Shown here piece after piece: positions 19,096 through 27,130 of a stretch of DNA of 64,000 nucleotides. The translations under genes were made by a program, and so were the position numbers. Under the pieces are notes generated by a model, which made no database searches, was not told where the DNA came from, and saw only the letters and a program-made list of their open reading frames with translations. The DNA is from CAWBXL01 sp963837365 (GTDB lineage Bacteria > Acidobacteriota > Terriglobia > Terriglobales > Acidobacteriaceae), in the NCBI GenBank assembly GCA_963837365.1, contig CAWIMW010000001.1, positions 62,001 through 126,000 on the forward strand. The letters are read 5' to 3'. Each line of letters opens with the position of its first letter. Within the stretch, counting starts at the first letter, position 1.

Positions 19096-20318
19096 CTAGC
19101 GGTGATGCTATCGTTGTAGGAATGTCACGGGCCTTCATATGCCTGCTCGTAGTGGCATCTTGGCGGGCACCTTCAAGCGCCGCGGCTGTAAGGGCCTTAC
19201 CATTTCCCACACACGTCATTTTTTCTGCACGAGGGGACAGTCTTAGCGGCGAGAAGAATGCCCGAATTACCGATTTTGCAGTTTCACCTGATGGGCGCAA
19301 AGTTGCGGTAGAGTTTCAAGTGCCGGAGTTGGGCAAGCAACCTACACTGTGGTTGGCAGAATGGGACCTTGCTACCGGCAAATCGGTCGCACAAACTCGT
19401 CTAGTTAATTCAGTTTCCGCCACGGCGGGAGTGGATTTCGCCAGTTTTTTTCACAGCGGCATTCAGTATTCGCCGGACGGGGCCATGGTTATCGTTCGGG
19501 CGGGAAATGCGGTATATGGGTTGGGGTCCTCGAACCTCGCTACACTATATTCGATTGCTTCCAATAACGAGAACAATACAAATATAGGTCCTTTCTGGCA
19601 AGAGTCTTCCATTTCAGCGGATGGAGGGAGTCTGGCAGTGCTGATCGGCCAGTCAGAGATTCCAGCGAAAAGCGGTGCGGTCTACATCTATGATGCCACC
19701 ACAGGTGGAGAAAAGGCTCATTGGTCGGCGCCAGCTCAAGTTCTGAATCTTTCTTTGTCTCAAGATGGCAAATACACCCTACTTACGGTCGCTCACTACT
19801 CAAGCGACATTCTGCTTCTCGATAGTTCATCTGGCGTCGTGATCAGGAGTTTTGTGAGTGGTTTCGACCGCGTAGCTGGGCGTGCTGTTGCGGAGGCTCT
19901 GTTCCTCGATCAAGATCATTTCATTGCGACTGCTGTGCCTTGGGAGAAGGCGAGTTCATTCGCTGCCAAAATCTTCAATTTAGCGACGGGCAAGGTCGAA
20001 ACTCAACTAATGTTCGAACATTCTGGTTGGTCTCAGAACATCTGGCTTTCGAGCAATCGCTCCATGATCGCGGTGCTCAAGACATGGAACCGTAAGAAAC
20101 ACCTGATTTTTGGTGAGGGCGGCGGCTCGAAGAATGCTGAGATCGTATTGTTCCGTGTGAATGAAACCCGTCCATTTTGCACGGTGGGCCCCTTGCCGGA
20201 AAAGCGTAAGGAACCTTACCGCACTTCGGGCTTCGTTCGCTTCTCCAGAGATTTGAATGTTCTCGGTTTGTTCGTGGATAACAGTCTGAACCTGTACTCG
20301 CTAGCAGGATGTTATTAG
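19089..20318 (+). CDS. Exported beta-propeller-like (WD40/TolB-like) protein
   Basis: The protein has 409 residues from the ATG at 19089, preceded by GAGGCGA and overlapping the RHS stop by 7 nt. An ATG at 19122 would give a more standard signal peptide (MSRAFICLLVVASW). The mature part has repeated strands of the type ISPDG/SADGG (ITDFAVSPDGRKVAV, SSISADGGSLAVL, LNLSLSQDGKYTLLTV, FVRFSRDLNVLGLF), which indicates a WD40-like or TolB-like propeller of about six blades. The translational coupling to RHS suggests a shared role, for example as a binding partner or cognate protector of the RHS C-terminus. That is inference. Confidence 0.75.
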   Translation: MLASGDAIVVGMSRAFICLLVVASWRAPSSAAAVRALPFPTHVIFSARGDSLSGEKNARITDFAVSPDGRKVAVEFQVPELGKQPTLWLAEWDLATGKSVAQTRLVNSVSATAGVDFASFFHSGIQYSPDGAMVIVRAGNAVYGLGSSNLATLYSIASNNENNTNIGPFWQESSISADGGSLAVLIGQSEIPAKSGAVYIYDATTGGEKAHWSAPAQVLNLSLSQDGKYTLLTVAHYSSDILLLDSSSGVVIRSFVSGFDRVAGRAVAEALFLDQDHFIATAVPWEKASSFAAKIFNLATGKVETQLMFEHSGWSQNIWLSSNRSMIAVLKTWNRKKHLIFGEGGGSKNAEIVLFRVNETRPFCTVGPLPEKRKEPYRTSGFVRFSRDLNVLGLFVDNSLNLYSLAGCY

Positions 20319-20555
20319 GCGGGTGGTCCACATCTGCGGCCCGAGCCAAGACAGTGAAGATCTAGAACCATGGGGTGCCCCGCATCTCGCGGTTTTCGAG
20401 ATACGGGGCTCGGCACTCCGATTTCCGGCTGAAGATGAGGGAGCTAGAGCGTGTGTCCCTGCTCGGATTTGACTTGGACTCTAGTGTGGCAACACCGGAG
20501 TTCTCAGCGAAGGGCAGGACAGTCATGCTAGAGTGTTGATCCTTCAAGCCCACCC

Positions 20556-22514
20556 ATGGTCGATGGCACCCAAGTCATTCTCTTAGTTTTGGTAGTTGGT
20601 CTCTCCTTTTCCGGATTTAGTTTTCTCGCACGATCAAGCTTGCTCGATCGAGTTCGTGCATTTGCTGTTAATGAGAGACTTACGCTGGGCGTCATAGCCG
20701 TATTCGCCCTCGCGGGCTGCCTAGCTGTTGCAGGACTGGTGCACGCGCCCATCCCTCGAATCACGGACGAGTTCAGCTACTTACTGTCGGCCGATACGCT
20801 TGCCTCCGGCCGCATATCCAATTCGACGCCGGCTTCTCCGGAGTTTTTCGACACTTTCCATGTACTGGTTCGTCCTGCATATGTTTCAAAGTACTTTCCT
20901 GGGCAGGGATTGTTTCTTGCCCTCGGCCAGAAGTTGACTGGTCATCCCGCGACTGGGGTCTGGCTGAGTTCTGCTCTTGCCTGCGCCGCCACATTCTGGA
21001 TGCTGAAAGCATGGGTCGGTCCCATGTGGGGACTGCTGGGCGCATTCTTGATGGCCATGCAATTCGGCATTTTCAGCTACTGGAGCCAAAGCTATTGGGG
21101 CGGAATGGTCGCCGCACTCGGAGGAGCGCTCTACTTCGGCGCGGTTCGCCGCCTGTGGAATCGGATCACTTGGCAGAGTTCCGCCTGGGCCGCGCTAGGA
21201 ATCGTCATCCTTGTAAATAGCCGCCCCTTGGAAGGAGCCCTTGCCGTTGCGCCCATCACCACTTTCCTCATTGTTCGGATGAACCGTCGGAGAGACTGGG
21301 CCAATCTTGAATTCTGGCGGAGCTTGGTTCTACCAGCCGGAGCTGTCTTATTGATCGGCGCCGCTTTGACTGGAACATACAATCGCGCAATCACAGGCTC
21401 TTTCTGGACCCCTCCCTACCTGGTTCACGAAAAGCAGTATCAGGAGAGCCCGCAGTTCGTCTTCATGCCTCTGCGTCCGAAGCTCACCTACAGCAGCCCG
21501 TGGGTGCAATATCTCTACGAAGTAAACGAAACGCGGCTCTACCTGTCCCAGCAAACGCCGCTCAACGTGATGCTCAAAGGAGCACGGAAGTTGACGTTGT
21601 GGTGGTCGTTCTACTTCGGCATTCTGCTGAGTGCTCCGCTACTTCTCATTGCATGGATCAAAGGCGGCCGGCTGCGCTGGGCCCAGATTGTCGTGCTGGT
21701 GGCCTTTATTGCCACTGCAGTCTTCTACACGCAAAGATCAATACCGGACCGTCTCGCTATCGACATCCTGGCCATCGCGCAGTTTGTGATCCTCTGGCTG
21801 GCATTCGAAGATTTCTGGCCTCGCCTCGCCCTGTCCACGATCGGAATCCTGCTGTTTGAGTCATTTTTCGTCAAATACGCTTTCGCGCACTATTTCGCAC
21901 CCATCGCGTGCCTCGTTCTGTTTCTTCAGGTTGAGGCGCTGAAGAAGCTATGGCATTGGAGTGCCGAGGCGACGGCGCCGCTCAAACTGACACGGGGAGA
22001 GCGGCGGAGGGCGAACCGGGCGGCCATTAAATCGACGAGCCCGAGATTCCCGCTGCGCGGATTCGTAACGTTGCTGCCGATAGCCTGCTTCATCTCCCTA
22101 GTGTTGAGAGTCGAGGCACGGGCCAATGACTGGGCTATCGATCTGCACCCACCTGATGTGGACGCGCTCCTGACTCAGGATTGGAGTCTCCAGCGGGCAG
22201 AACTGGAGAAATGGCTAGAAGCACAGTCCGGGCAACAGTTGGTATTTGTGCGGTACTTTGCGATACATGACGTGGATCACGAGTGGGTATGGAATCGCGC
22301 GGATCTGATGCATGCAAAAGTCGTATGGGCCCGTGATTTCGGCTCCGATCACAATCAGGTACTACTTCAGCAAATGCCCAACCGAAAGGTATGGTCACTG
22401 TTGGCGGACATGCCAAATCCGAAGTTGGTGCCGTATTCCGACGTCCTGGCGCACGCACCACACGGTTTGCCTCCACCGGACGATCCGGTATTTCCGACCC
22501 AGGAAGAGCCATGA
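20556..22514 (+). CDS. GT39-like (GT-C fold) membrane glycosyltransferase
   Basis: This is a 652-residue polytopic membrane protein. The first loop after TM2 carries Asp71-Glu72 (PRITDEFSYLLSAD), the acidic pair expected at the catalytic position of GT-C enzymes of the protein O-mannosyltransferase/ArnT family. About ten TM helices follow up to residue 460. A basic linker (GERRRANRAAIK), another TM and a soluble C-terminal domain of about 140 residues complete it. GT-C enzymes move sugars from polyprenyl-phosphate donors to periplasmic acceptors; donor and acceptor here are unknown. It is the last island gene, followed by the arm sites and attR. It has no clear ribosome site before the ATG, and the nearest upstream gene ends 237 bp away. 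Confidence 0.7.
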   Translation: MVDGTQVILLVLVVGLSFSGFSFLARSSLLDRVRAFAVNERLTLGVIAVFALAGCLAVAGLVHAPIPRITDEFSYLLSADTLASGRISNSTPASPEFFDTFHVLVRPAYVSKYFPGQGLFLALGQKLTGHPATGVWLSSALACAATFWMLKAWVGPMWGLLGAFLMAMQFGIFSYWSQSYWGGMVAALGGALYFGAVRRLWNRITWQSSAWAALGIVILVNSRPLEGALAVAPITTFLIVRMNRRRDWANLEFWRSLVLPAGAVLLIGAALTGTYNRAITGSFWTPPYLVHEKQYQESPQFVFMPLRPKLTYSSPWVQYLYEVNETRLYLSQQTPLNVMLKGARKLTLWWSFYFGILLSAPLLLIAWIKGGRLRWAQIVVLVAFIATAVFYTQRSIPDRLAIDILAIAQFVILWLAFEDFWPRLALSTIGILLFESFFVKYAFAHYFAPIACLVLFLQVEALKKLWHWSAEATAPLKLTRGERRRANRAAIKSTSPRFPLRGFVTLLPIACFISLVLRVEARANDWAIDLHPPDVDALLTQDWSLQRAELEKWLEAQSGQQLVFVRYFAIHDVDHEWVWNRADLMHAKVVWARDFGSDHNQVLLQQMPNRKVWSLLADMPNPKLVPYSDVLAHAPHGLPPPDDPVFPTQEEP

Positions 22515-22771
22515 GGCTATCGAGTTGGCCAACAGCACGTTGAGCATTGTGCTTATGGTTTGGAGGTCATCTCGATTGTTTGGACGCTGGGACTATTGCG
22601 GAGCCGAGCGGTCATTAGACTTTGTGACGTAATTGTGACGTGGCCATTCACCCGCCATCAGCTAAATCCAACGAAATCAGCGGGAGCAGTTTTTCCTTCC
22701 GTGCGGGCCGAATTTGAGTTAACTCTTTGTTTTCTGATGCTTTACTCGCCATTTCGCGAGGCCACGGAGGT
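22515..22771. other. Right end of the island, non-coding
   Basis: There is no convincing gene between the glycosyltransferase stop and attR. It holds the paired TTGTGACGT motifs described separately. Confidence 0.55.
22622..22641 (+). promoter_or_regulatory. Candidate integrase arm-type sites, right end (two TTGTGACGT)
   Basis: TTGTGACGT occurs at 22622-22630 and 22633-22641 (11-bp step), 131 bp before attR. Same motif, orientation and near-identical spacing as the pair at 3607-3627. In the circular form the two pairs would flank the att core on either side. Confidence 0.55.
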
Positions 22772-22819
22772 TGACTCTTAATCAGTAGGTTGTAGGTTCG
22801 ATTCCTACCGCGCTCACCA
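22772..22819 (+). repeat. attR: displaced 3' fragment of tRNA-Lys
   Basis: This is a perfect 48-bp copy of 3514-3561. It lacks the acceptor 5' strand, D arm and the first bases of the anticodon arm, so it is not a functional tRNA. It marks where the original chromosome resumes. Confidence 0.93.
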
Positions 22820-23070
22820 AACCTTTTTAGATCAATAACTTGCGAGGGGAGATGCAGTGTCATTGACCTGCATTGACCTGTCGATCTCGGATCGGTGTCC
22901 GATACGGCTTCTCTGTTTTCAGCGAGTTGCCGCTTTCCTGAACGACTGATCCAGAATCAGTTGCTCGACCGGACCTTGCGAGAATGATGAGGCGAAGCAA
23001 GAGGATACGCGTTCGGTAATGAATCGTGTGGACTGAGTGTGGCTGCTCCGTAGCGCCAACAAGACTCAGA

Positions 23071-23124
23071 ATCCTACCCTGTCACGCAGGCGCGCCGCGG
23101 GTTCGAGTCCCGCCGCTCCCGCGA
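23071..23124 (+). pseudogene. tRNA-like remnant (3' half only)
   Basis: A perfect T arm (gcggg-ttcgagt-cccgc, 23097-23113) is followed by an acceptor-like strand cgctccc and gcga in place of NCCA. Before it lies ctgtcacgcagg, matching the anticodon loop and 3' stem of tRNA-Asp(GUC). Upstream bases cannot form an acceptor 5' strand (gggagcg is missing) or a D arm. I read it as a fragment left by an older integration or by tRNA decay, 250 bp beyond attR. Confidence 0.5.
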
Positions 23125-23151
23125 ATCAGCCTGTCGGCTACTGGGATCGCA

Positions 23152-23868
23152 TCAATTCGCAGGGATTTTCCTATAGCCTGCCGGCGGCTCAAATATCGCT
23201 GCGGGGATTTGTCCTTTCTCGACCGACGTAGCGACATTGGTCAGCGTTTCGCCCTGCATCATGGGGCTTTGCATGGTGCTCACCGACTTAAGCATGTATC
23301 CCTTGATCTGACTTGTCCTCATTGCGTTGATGAATTGACCGTAACCGCCTACCTGACTTCCGATGCTTGCGGTAACCATGTCGTAGTAACCGGCCGGCAG
23401 TTCCAACTGCGGCGTGATCCAAGCTTCTGCGTGCAGCATCGGTGTGCTGATTGAATACTTGTCGGTTGCGTACCCTACAATGGTCTCGCCTTTGCCAACC
23501 TTGGAAAGAGTAGAATTCGCATTTCCGAAGCGCGCCATCATCTCGCGTTCTCTGGGGCCCATGCGGGCATTTCTTCTTTCGGCAATCTGACGCGCCTCCG
23601 CCAATGTCATCTCCGAGTATGTCTTCTGCTGATGATCAATATGGATGATGGTGCCCTTATCCAGGCGATAGATCACGTCAATGTCCACTGGACTGGACGA
23701 GACGTAGCGCACGGCATTGTGGCTGACGTACTGGGTTGAGGGTTGGCCGTCCTGGTCTTTCAGGTGAACCGTAAAATCCTGGGCCAGCACGAGCGTTCCT
23801 GAAACAAGCAGGAAGAGAACGGCCAACCGGACGCCATTTCGGATCGTTGCAACAAGTTCATTCTTCAT
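23152..23868 (-). CDS. Exported protein, DUF4412-like
   Basis: This is a 238-residue protein with a signal peptide (LAVLFLLVSGTLVLA) cleaved near residue 29. The mature part includes IDHQQKTYSEMTLAEARQIAE, then KVGKGETIVGYATDKYSIS and a segment with PQLELPAGYYDMV. The combination of bound substrate-like strands, a 'GETIxGYATxKY' motif and a Pro-rich C-terminus (FEPPAGYRKIP) resembles DUF4412 proteins, which are periplasmic proteins of unknown function distantly related to LolA/LolB folds. It is the last gene of the ten-gene minus-strand cluster, 70 bp after the preceding one, with AAGGAGACAATAAAA before the ATG. Confidence 0.7.
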   Translation of the reverse strand: MKNELVATIRNGVRLAVLFLLVSGTLVLAQDFTVHLKDQDGQPSTQYVSHNAVRYVSSSPVDIDVIYRLDKGTIIHIDHQQKTYSEMTLAEARQIAERRNARMGPREREMMARFGNANSTLSKVGKGETIVGYATDKYSISTPMLHAEAWITPQLELPAGYYDMVTASIGSQVGGYGQFINAMRTSQIKGYMLKSVSTMQSPMMQGETLTNVATSVEKGQIPAAIFEPPAGYRKIPAN

Positions 23869-23938
23869 TTTTATTGTCTCCTTACATTGAAAAATATTGC
23901 TTGCAACCGCCGGTTAGCCCGCCGCGCCGGTCGCACTC

Positions 23939-24688
23939 TTATTTTCCGATCGGCACACACGCCAGGCTGGCCTGATCGGTAGGCCCTTTGATGGATTCGG
24001 TCTGCAGTCGGATCAAGAGGCCGCCTGCATTGTGGGAAAACAGTGTTCGATATCCGGCATCGTAGATGTCCTCCTCGTCGCAAGTTCGGAAGAACTCCTG
24101 GAATGACTGCTGACTACATCGCAACACGCCGTACTCGGACGAGCGGCCATCTTCCTTGACCTCGACGGACTGCCCGTCGCCGGCGACCATGACTGTCCAT
24201 GGCGTGCCCGGCTGGCTGCATATCAACGCTGGATTCGGAATCAATTTCATCTCCCATATCTGTTTGTCAGCGCTCCAGGAAGCGACTTCGATTTCTCGGG
24301 GCGCGTGTTTTTCTGTCCCAATGAGCATGTGGTTCGTGACTACGCTGCGCGGGAGCTGAACGACGCCCCGGGCATCCGACTTATGGGTCCAAAGCGTCGC
24401 CAGAGGACAAGGAGCTTTTCTGCAGACCACAGCCTCGCCGGCTTGGATATTTGCGTTCGCAATCGGCTGAGCAGTGGATGCGTCAATCAACATCAGTCGC
24501 ACCGTCCCTTTCTCTTGCAAAATTGATCCATGAAATTCTGTGTGCTGCGAAGCCCGGCAGGCGGAGGTGAAAATCACCTGCACGACAAGCAGACAGGTGG
24601 CTAGCAGAACCGTGCCAGCGGCGGGGGACATCGAGCTTGTGCCGCGACTTGCTGATGTCAAAAACGGTGTCTCGCGTTGGTTGAGCAC
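23939..24688 (-). CDS. Exported protein of unknown function
   Basis: The protein has 249 residues from a GTG at 24688, one base after the stop of the upstream gene and with AGGA at the right distance, so translation is probably coupled. A late hydrophobic segment (GTVLLATCLLVVQVIFTSAC) serves as signal peptide or anchor; the Cys at its end could be a weak lipobox. The mature part contains a short transthyretin-like or carboxypeptidase-regulatory-like stretch (LIDASTAQPIANANIQAG ... SDARGVVQLP) and several Cys. I do not recognise a family for the C-terminal half. Confidence 0.6.
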   Translation of the reverse strand: MLNQRETPFLTSASRGTSSMSPAAGTVLLATCLLVVQVIFTSACRASQHTEFHGSILQEKGTVRLMLIDASTAQPIANANIQAGEAVVCRKAPCPLATLWTHKSDARGVVQLPRSVVTNHMLIGTEKHAPREIEVASWSADKQIWEMKLIPNPALICSQPGTPWTVMVAGDGQSVEVKEDGRSSEYGVLRCSQQSFQEFFRTCDEEDIYDAGYRTLFSHNAGGLLIRLQTESIKGPTDQASLACVPIGK

Positions 24689-24689
24689 G

Positions 24690-25499
24690 TTATTTCCTCG
24701 AAAAAGTCAGTTCACAAATATCCGGCTTCTGCTTGGCCTGCTTCGTGCCGAACCAGACATTGCGCAAGATCAATTGCTTCCCATCGAGTCGGAAGGTACC
24801 CTCTCCGGCGAAGTCTTTCGGAACGAATACGCCTCCCGCGTCCATCTGCATGCTGATTACGCCGCTGCTAGGGACAACTTTGTAGTGGCCGCGATAGTCG
24901 GGAATAAAAATGTGAGGGATGCCTGTGGTATGCGCGCCGCCCCCTGGCCAGGTGACGGCGAAGGTTCCATCCGAGTTGAACACCAGAGTCTCAATCGCCG
25001 GATCAAGCTGTGATGCTGAAAGCTGTGCAGCCGTCTTGCAGAGCTTCCATCCGGACTCCCACCACGTCCCGGTGACCGCCTGTTGAACTGAGCGATCAAA
25101 AGTTTCACGCAACAGTGCGCCAAGTTCGGCCGATGGTTCGATCAAGTATTCGTGACCGCTGGTGGTGACTTGAAGTGAACTGGAAAAACCGTCTGGAATG
25201 ACTGGCCCATCATTATGTAGTTTGGCCATTTGCGCAGACTTGAGGGCCACAGCGAACTTCGTCAGCAGTTCGGCGGCAACTTTGCCGTCGAAGGAGTAGC
25301 CCAGCTGCGTGTCCAATACCGCAAACTTCCGGTCGCTAGTCACCGTGAGAGAACGGATATTCCCAGCAATGCCCCCCGAAACGCTGGAGACGACTTTCCA
25401 GTCTCTTAATGGTTGGGGAAGCGACTGCCCCGTGGCAAGGGAGGCCGACATCCCAACGCAAAGCGCGATTGCCGCCAGCCAAATGTTTTTGGTATTCAT
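24690..25499 (-). CDS. Exported protein of unknown function
   Basis: This 269-residue protein has a clear signal peptide (NIWLAAIALCVGMSASLATG). The mature chain has two regions: an N-terminal part with IRSLTVTSDRKFAVLDTQLG, and a C-terminal beta-rich part with TLVFNSDGTFAVTWPGGG and GTFRLDGKQLILRNVWFG. The latter resembles a small lipocalin/META-like barrel in style only. AGGAGGAAAAACG precedes the ATG. It lies between an OmpA-domain gene and another exported unknown in the same apparent operon. Confidence 0.6.
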   Translation of the reverse strand: MNTKNIWLAAIALCVGMSASLATGQSLPQPLRDWKVVSSVSGGIAGNIRSLTVTSDRKFAVLDTQLGYSFDGKVAAELLTKFAVALKSAQMAKLHNDGPVIPDGFSSSLQVTTSGHEYLIEPSAELGALLRETFDRSVQQAVTGTWWESGWKLCKTAAQLSASQLDPAIETLVFNSDGTFAVTWPGGGAHTTGIPHIFIPDYRGHYKVVPSSGVISMQMDAGGVFVPKDFAGEGTFRLDGKQLILRNVWFGTKQAKQKPDICELTFSRK

Positions 25500-25517
25500 C
25501 GTTTTTCCTCCTGCCAG

Positions 25518-27077
25518 CTACATCCTTGACAACTCCACTCTCCGGTTGTGGGCGCGCCCTTCCAAGGTGTCGTTGGTGTCTATGGGCTGAGATTTTCCAA
25601 AACCTGTGGTGGCGAGACGGGATGCTTCGATCCCGTAGCGCTTGACCAACGCGTCCTTGACACTCGCGGCGCGCCGTTTGGAAAGATCCAGGTTCTTCGC
25701 GTCTCCGCCGATGCCGTCTGTGTGGCCGGCGATGCTGACCTTCCAATCTGGGTGGCGGTGCAACACGTCGGAGATTTCTTTCAGGGTTGGGTTCGACTCG
25801 TCGCGAATCTCATCGCTGTTGAACGAAAAGTAAATGCTGTAGATGTCCACCTTGGTTCTGCTGGCCAATGATTTCTCCAACCCGGCCGCGGCGTCCCCGC
25901 CGCCTGCTGCCGCGGAGGGCACGGCGCAGCGGTAGGTGATCTTGACAACCCGCAATGTGTCCCGGTCACCACCCTTCGGGAGGTCACACCGCCTGCGATA
26001 GGGGAGCCTGGCGGGGTTGGAGTCGCCCTTAGGATTTCGCGTCATGTTGCACAGCTTGATTTCGTCGGAAGTGAGAGGCGTGATGCCGCCGATGCCGAGG
26101 CGGAAGGCAAGGGTCAGTGGATTGCGCTCGTCGTCGAGAAAGAAGAATTCGGCTTTGTCGCCGACGAAGTCTCCCTGGGCTTGGATGGCCGGGAGGACCA
26201 CAGGCTGCTCGTTCACAACTACCGGCACGCGCACCGTCCCGACTTCCTTGATTTTGCCGCCCTGCATGTAGCTGTAGTAGTTGGGAAACTTCTTGCGGTC
26301 CGCGGTCAGTTCCAGGCCCCCGTAGGCATTGGAGATGCTCATCTCCACCTCGCCTTTCGTTTTGAGCGCTCTCAAGATGGCAGCCGATGTTCCGATGGCG
26401 GTGGTCCCGGGGATTGTTTCCGCCGATTTGTCCAAAAACGTCTGTTCATAAGAGGTCGCGGTCGCCAGATCGTGGTTCAGCATGGTGCGGTGAAGGGTTA
26501 ATTTCGTCAAGCCGCCCTCCGAGAACATGTCGGAGGCGTAGAACTCGGACGAATACTTCATGCGCACTTGTTTTGCGTCAACCGACTCGATGGTCTTGAT
26601 GGATTCGTAATCTCCCGACTGCTGGGCAACGGCGGTCACCACGGTCAATCCCGGACACAGCGGGATGGTGCGCAACTCAGGGCGGTTTGTGACCGACTCG
26701 ACAAGTGGCGCGGGCGGTGCGGGAGCGGATCCAGGCGCTGTACCTGACGACCCGGCAATCTGCTGCGCCATCTTCCCCTGGTCCGACTGCAAAACTGTGT
26801 TGACGCCCTGGTCCGTCACTTTGCTGGCGTTGTTGACCGCATCCATCAGGTCGTCGCCGGAAGCGCCCTGGGAACTATTGGAGGCTTTACCGTTTTCCGA
26901 TTTCATCGCATCCGAAGTTCCGGACGTCTTTGTCGCGGCGTCCTTCTTCGTTGCCGGCTCCTTGTGAGTGCAGCCCGTTCCGACCACGGTTGCCAACAAA
27001 AGAATTACCAACGACAATTTCAGCCGCGCCGAAACAAACTGGGCCGGAAGAACAAGTTCTGCCGCTCTGGTTCTCAT
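25518..27077 (-). CDS. OmpA-domain envelope protein, probable lipoprotein
   Basis: The protein has 519 residues. The N-terminal hydrophobic segment ends LLLATVVGTGCTHKE, so Cys36 is a plausible lipidation site. A Ser/Lys/Asp-rich linker reaches to about 130. A conserved middle region follows (LCPGLTVVTAVAQQSGDYESIKTI ... AEFFFLDDERNPLTL), shared with the paralogue at 30243-31412. The C-terminus (about 405-519) is an OmpA/MotB-like peptidoglycan-binding domain: SFNSDEIRDESNPTLKEI, GHTDGIG, LDLSKRRAASV, GKSQPIDTN and AHNRRVE with the usual Asp and Arg. It should link an outer-membrane or lipid-anchored complex to peptidoglycan. Confidence 0.85.
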   Translation of the reverse strand: MRTRAAELVLPAQFVSARLKLSLVILLLATVVGTGCTHKEPATKKDAATKTSGTSDAMKSENGKASNSSQGASGDDLMDAVNNASKVTDQGVNTVLQSDQGKMAQQIAGSSGTAPGSAPAPPAPLVESVTNRPELRTIPLCPGLTVVTAVAQQSGDYESIKTIESVDAKQVRMKYSSEFYASDMFSEGGLTKLTLHRTMLNHDLATATSYEQTFLDKSAETIPGTTAIGTSAAILRALKTKGEVEMSISNAYGGLELTADRKKFPNYYSYMQGGKIKEVGTVRVPVVVNEQPVVLPAIQAQGDFVGDKAEFFFLDDERNPLTLAFRLGIGGITPLTSDEIKLCNMTRNPKGDSNPARLPYRRRCDLPKGGDRDTLRVVKITYRCAVPSAAAGGGDAAAGLEKSLASRTKVDIYSIYFSFNSDEIRDESNPTLKEISDVLHRHPDWKVSIAGHTDGIGGDAKNLDLSKRRAASVKDALVKRYGIEASRLATTGFGKSQPIDTNDTLEGRAHNRRVELSRM

Positions 27078-27130
27078 GTTTTCCTACTTTCCTTTGCATG
27101 GTTACACTTCAATGTCACAGCACTCGGTGG

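Larger units (their letters stand above)
3562..22819. mobile_element. Genomic island integrated in tRNA-Lys(CUU)
   Basis: The left boundary is the end of the intact tRNA-Lys. The right boundary is a second perfect copy of the last 48 bases of that tRNA (22772-22819) that lacks the tRNA 5' half. A tyrosine recombinase gene starts 27 bp inside the left end and points towards the tRNA, with an AlpA/excisionase-like HTH gene upstream of it. This is the classic layout of an integrative island whose own att site restores the tRNA 3' end. Cargo: subtilase with FG-GAP repeats, decayed exported gene, RHS protein, propeller-like exported protein, GT39-like glycosyltransferase. No conjugation, capsid or replication genes are visible, so the island is probably not self-transmissible. 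Confidence 0.9.

Noticed and set aside
22648..22863. 71-residue minus-strand reading frame over attR containing GRGRNRTYNLL
   Set aside because: This peptide is a translation of the tRNA-Lys 3' end and not a gene.
23041..23124. Functional tRNA (Asp or Leu)
   Set aside because: No acceptor 5' strand or D arm can be formed; only the T arm and 3' strand are sound.
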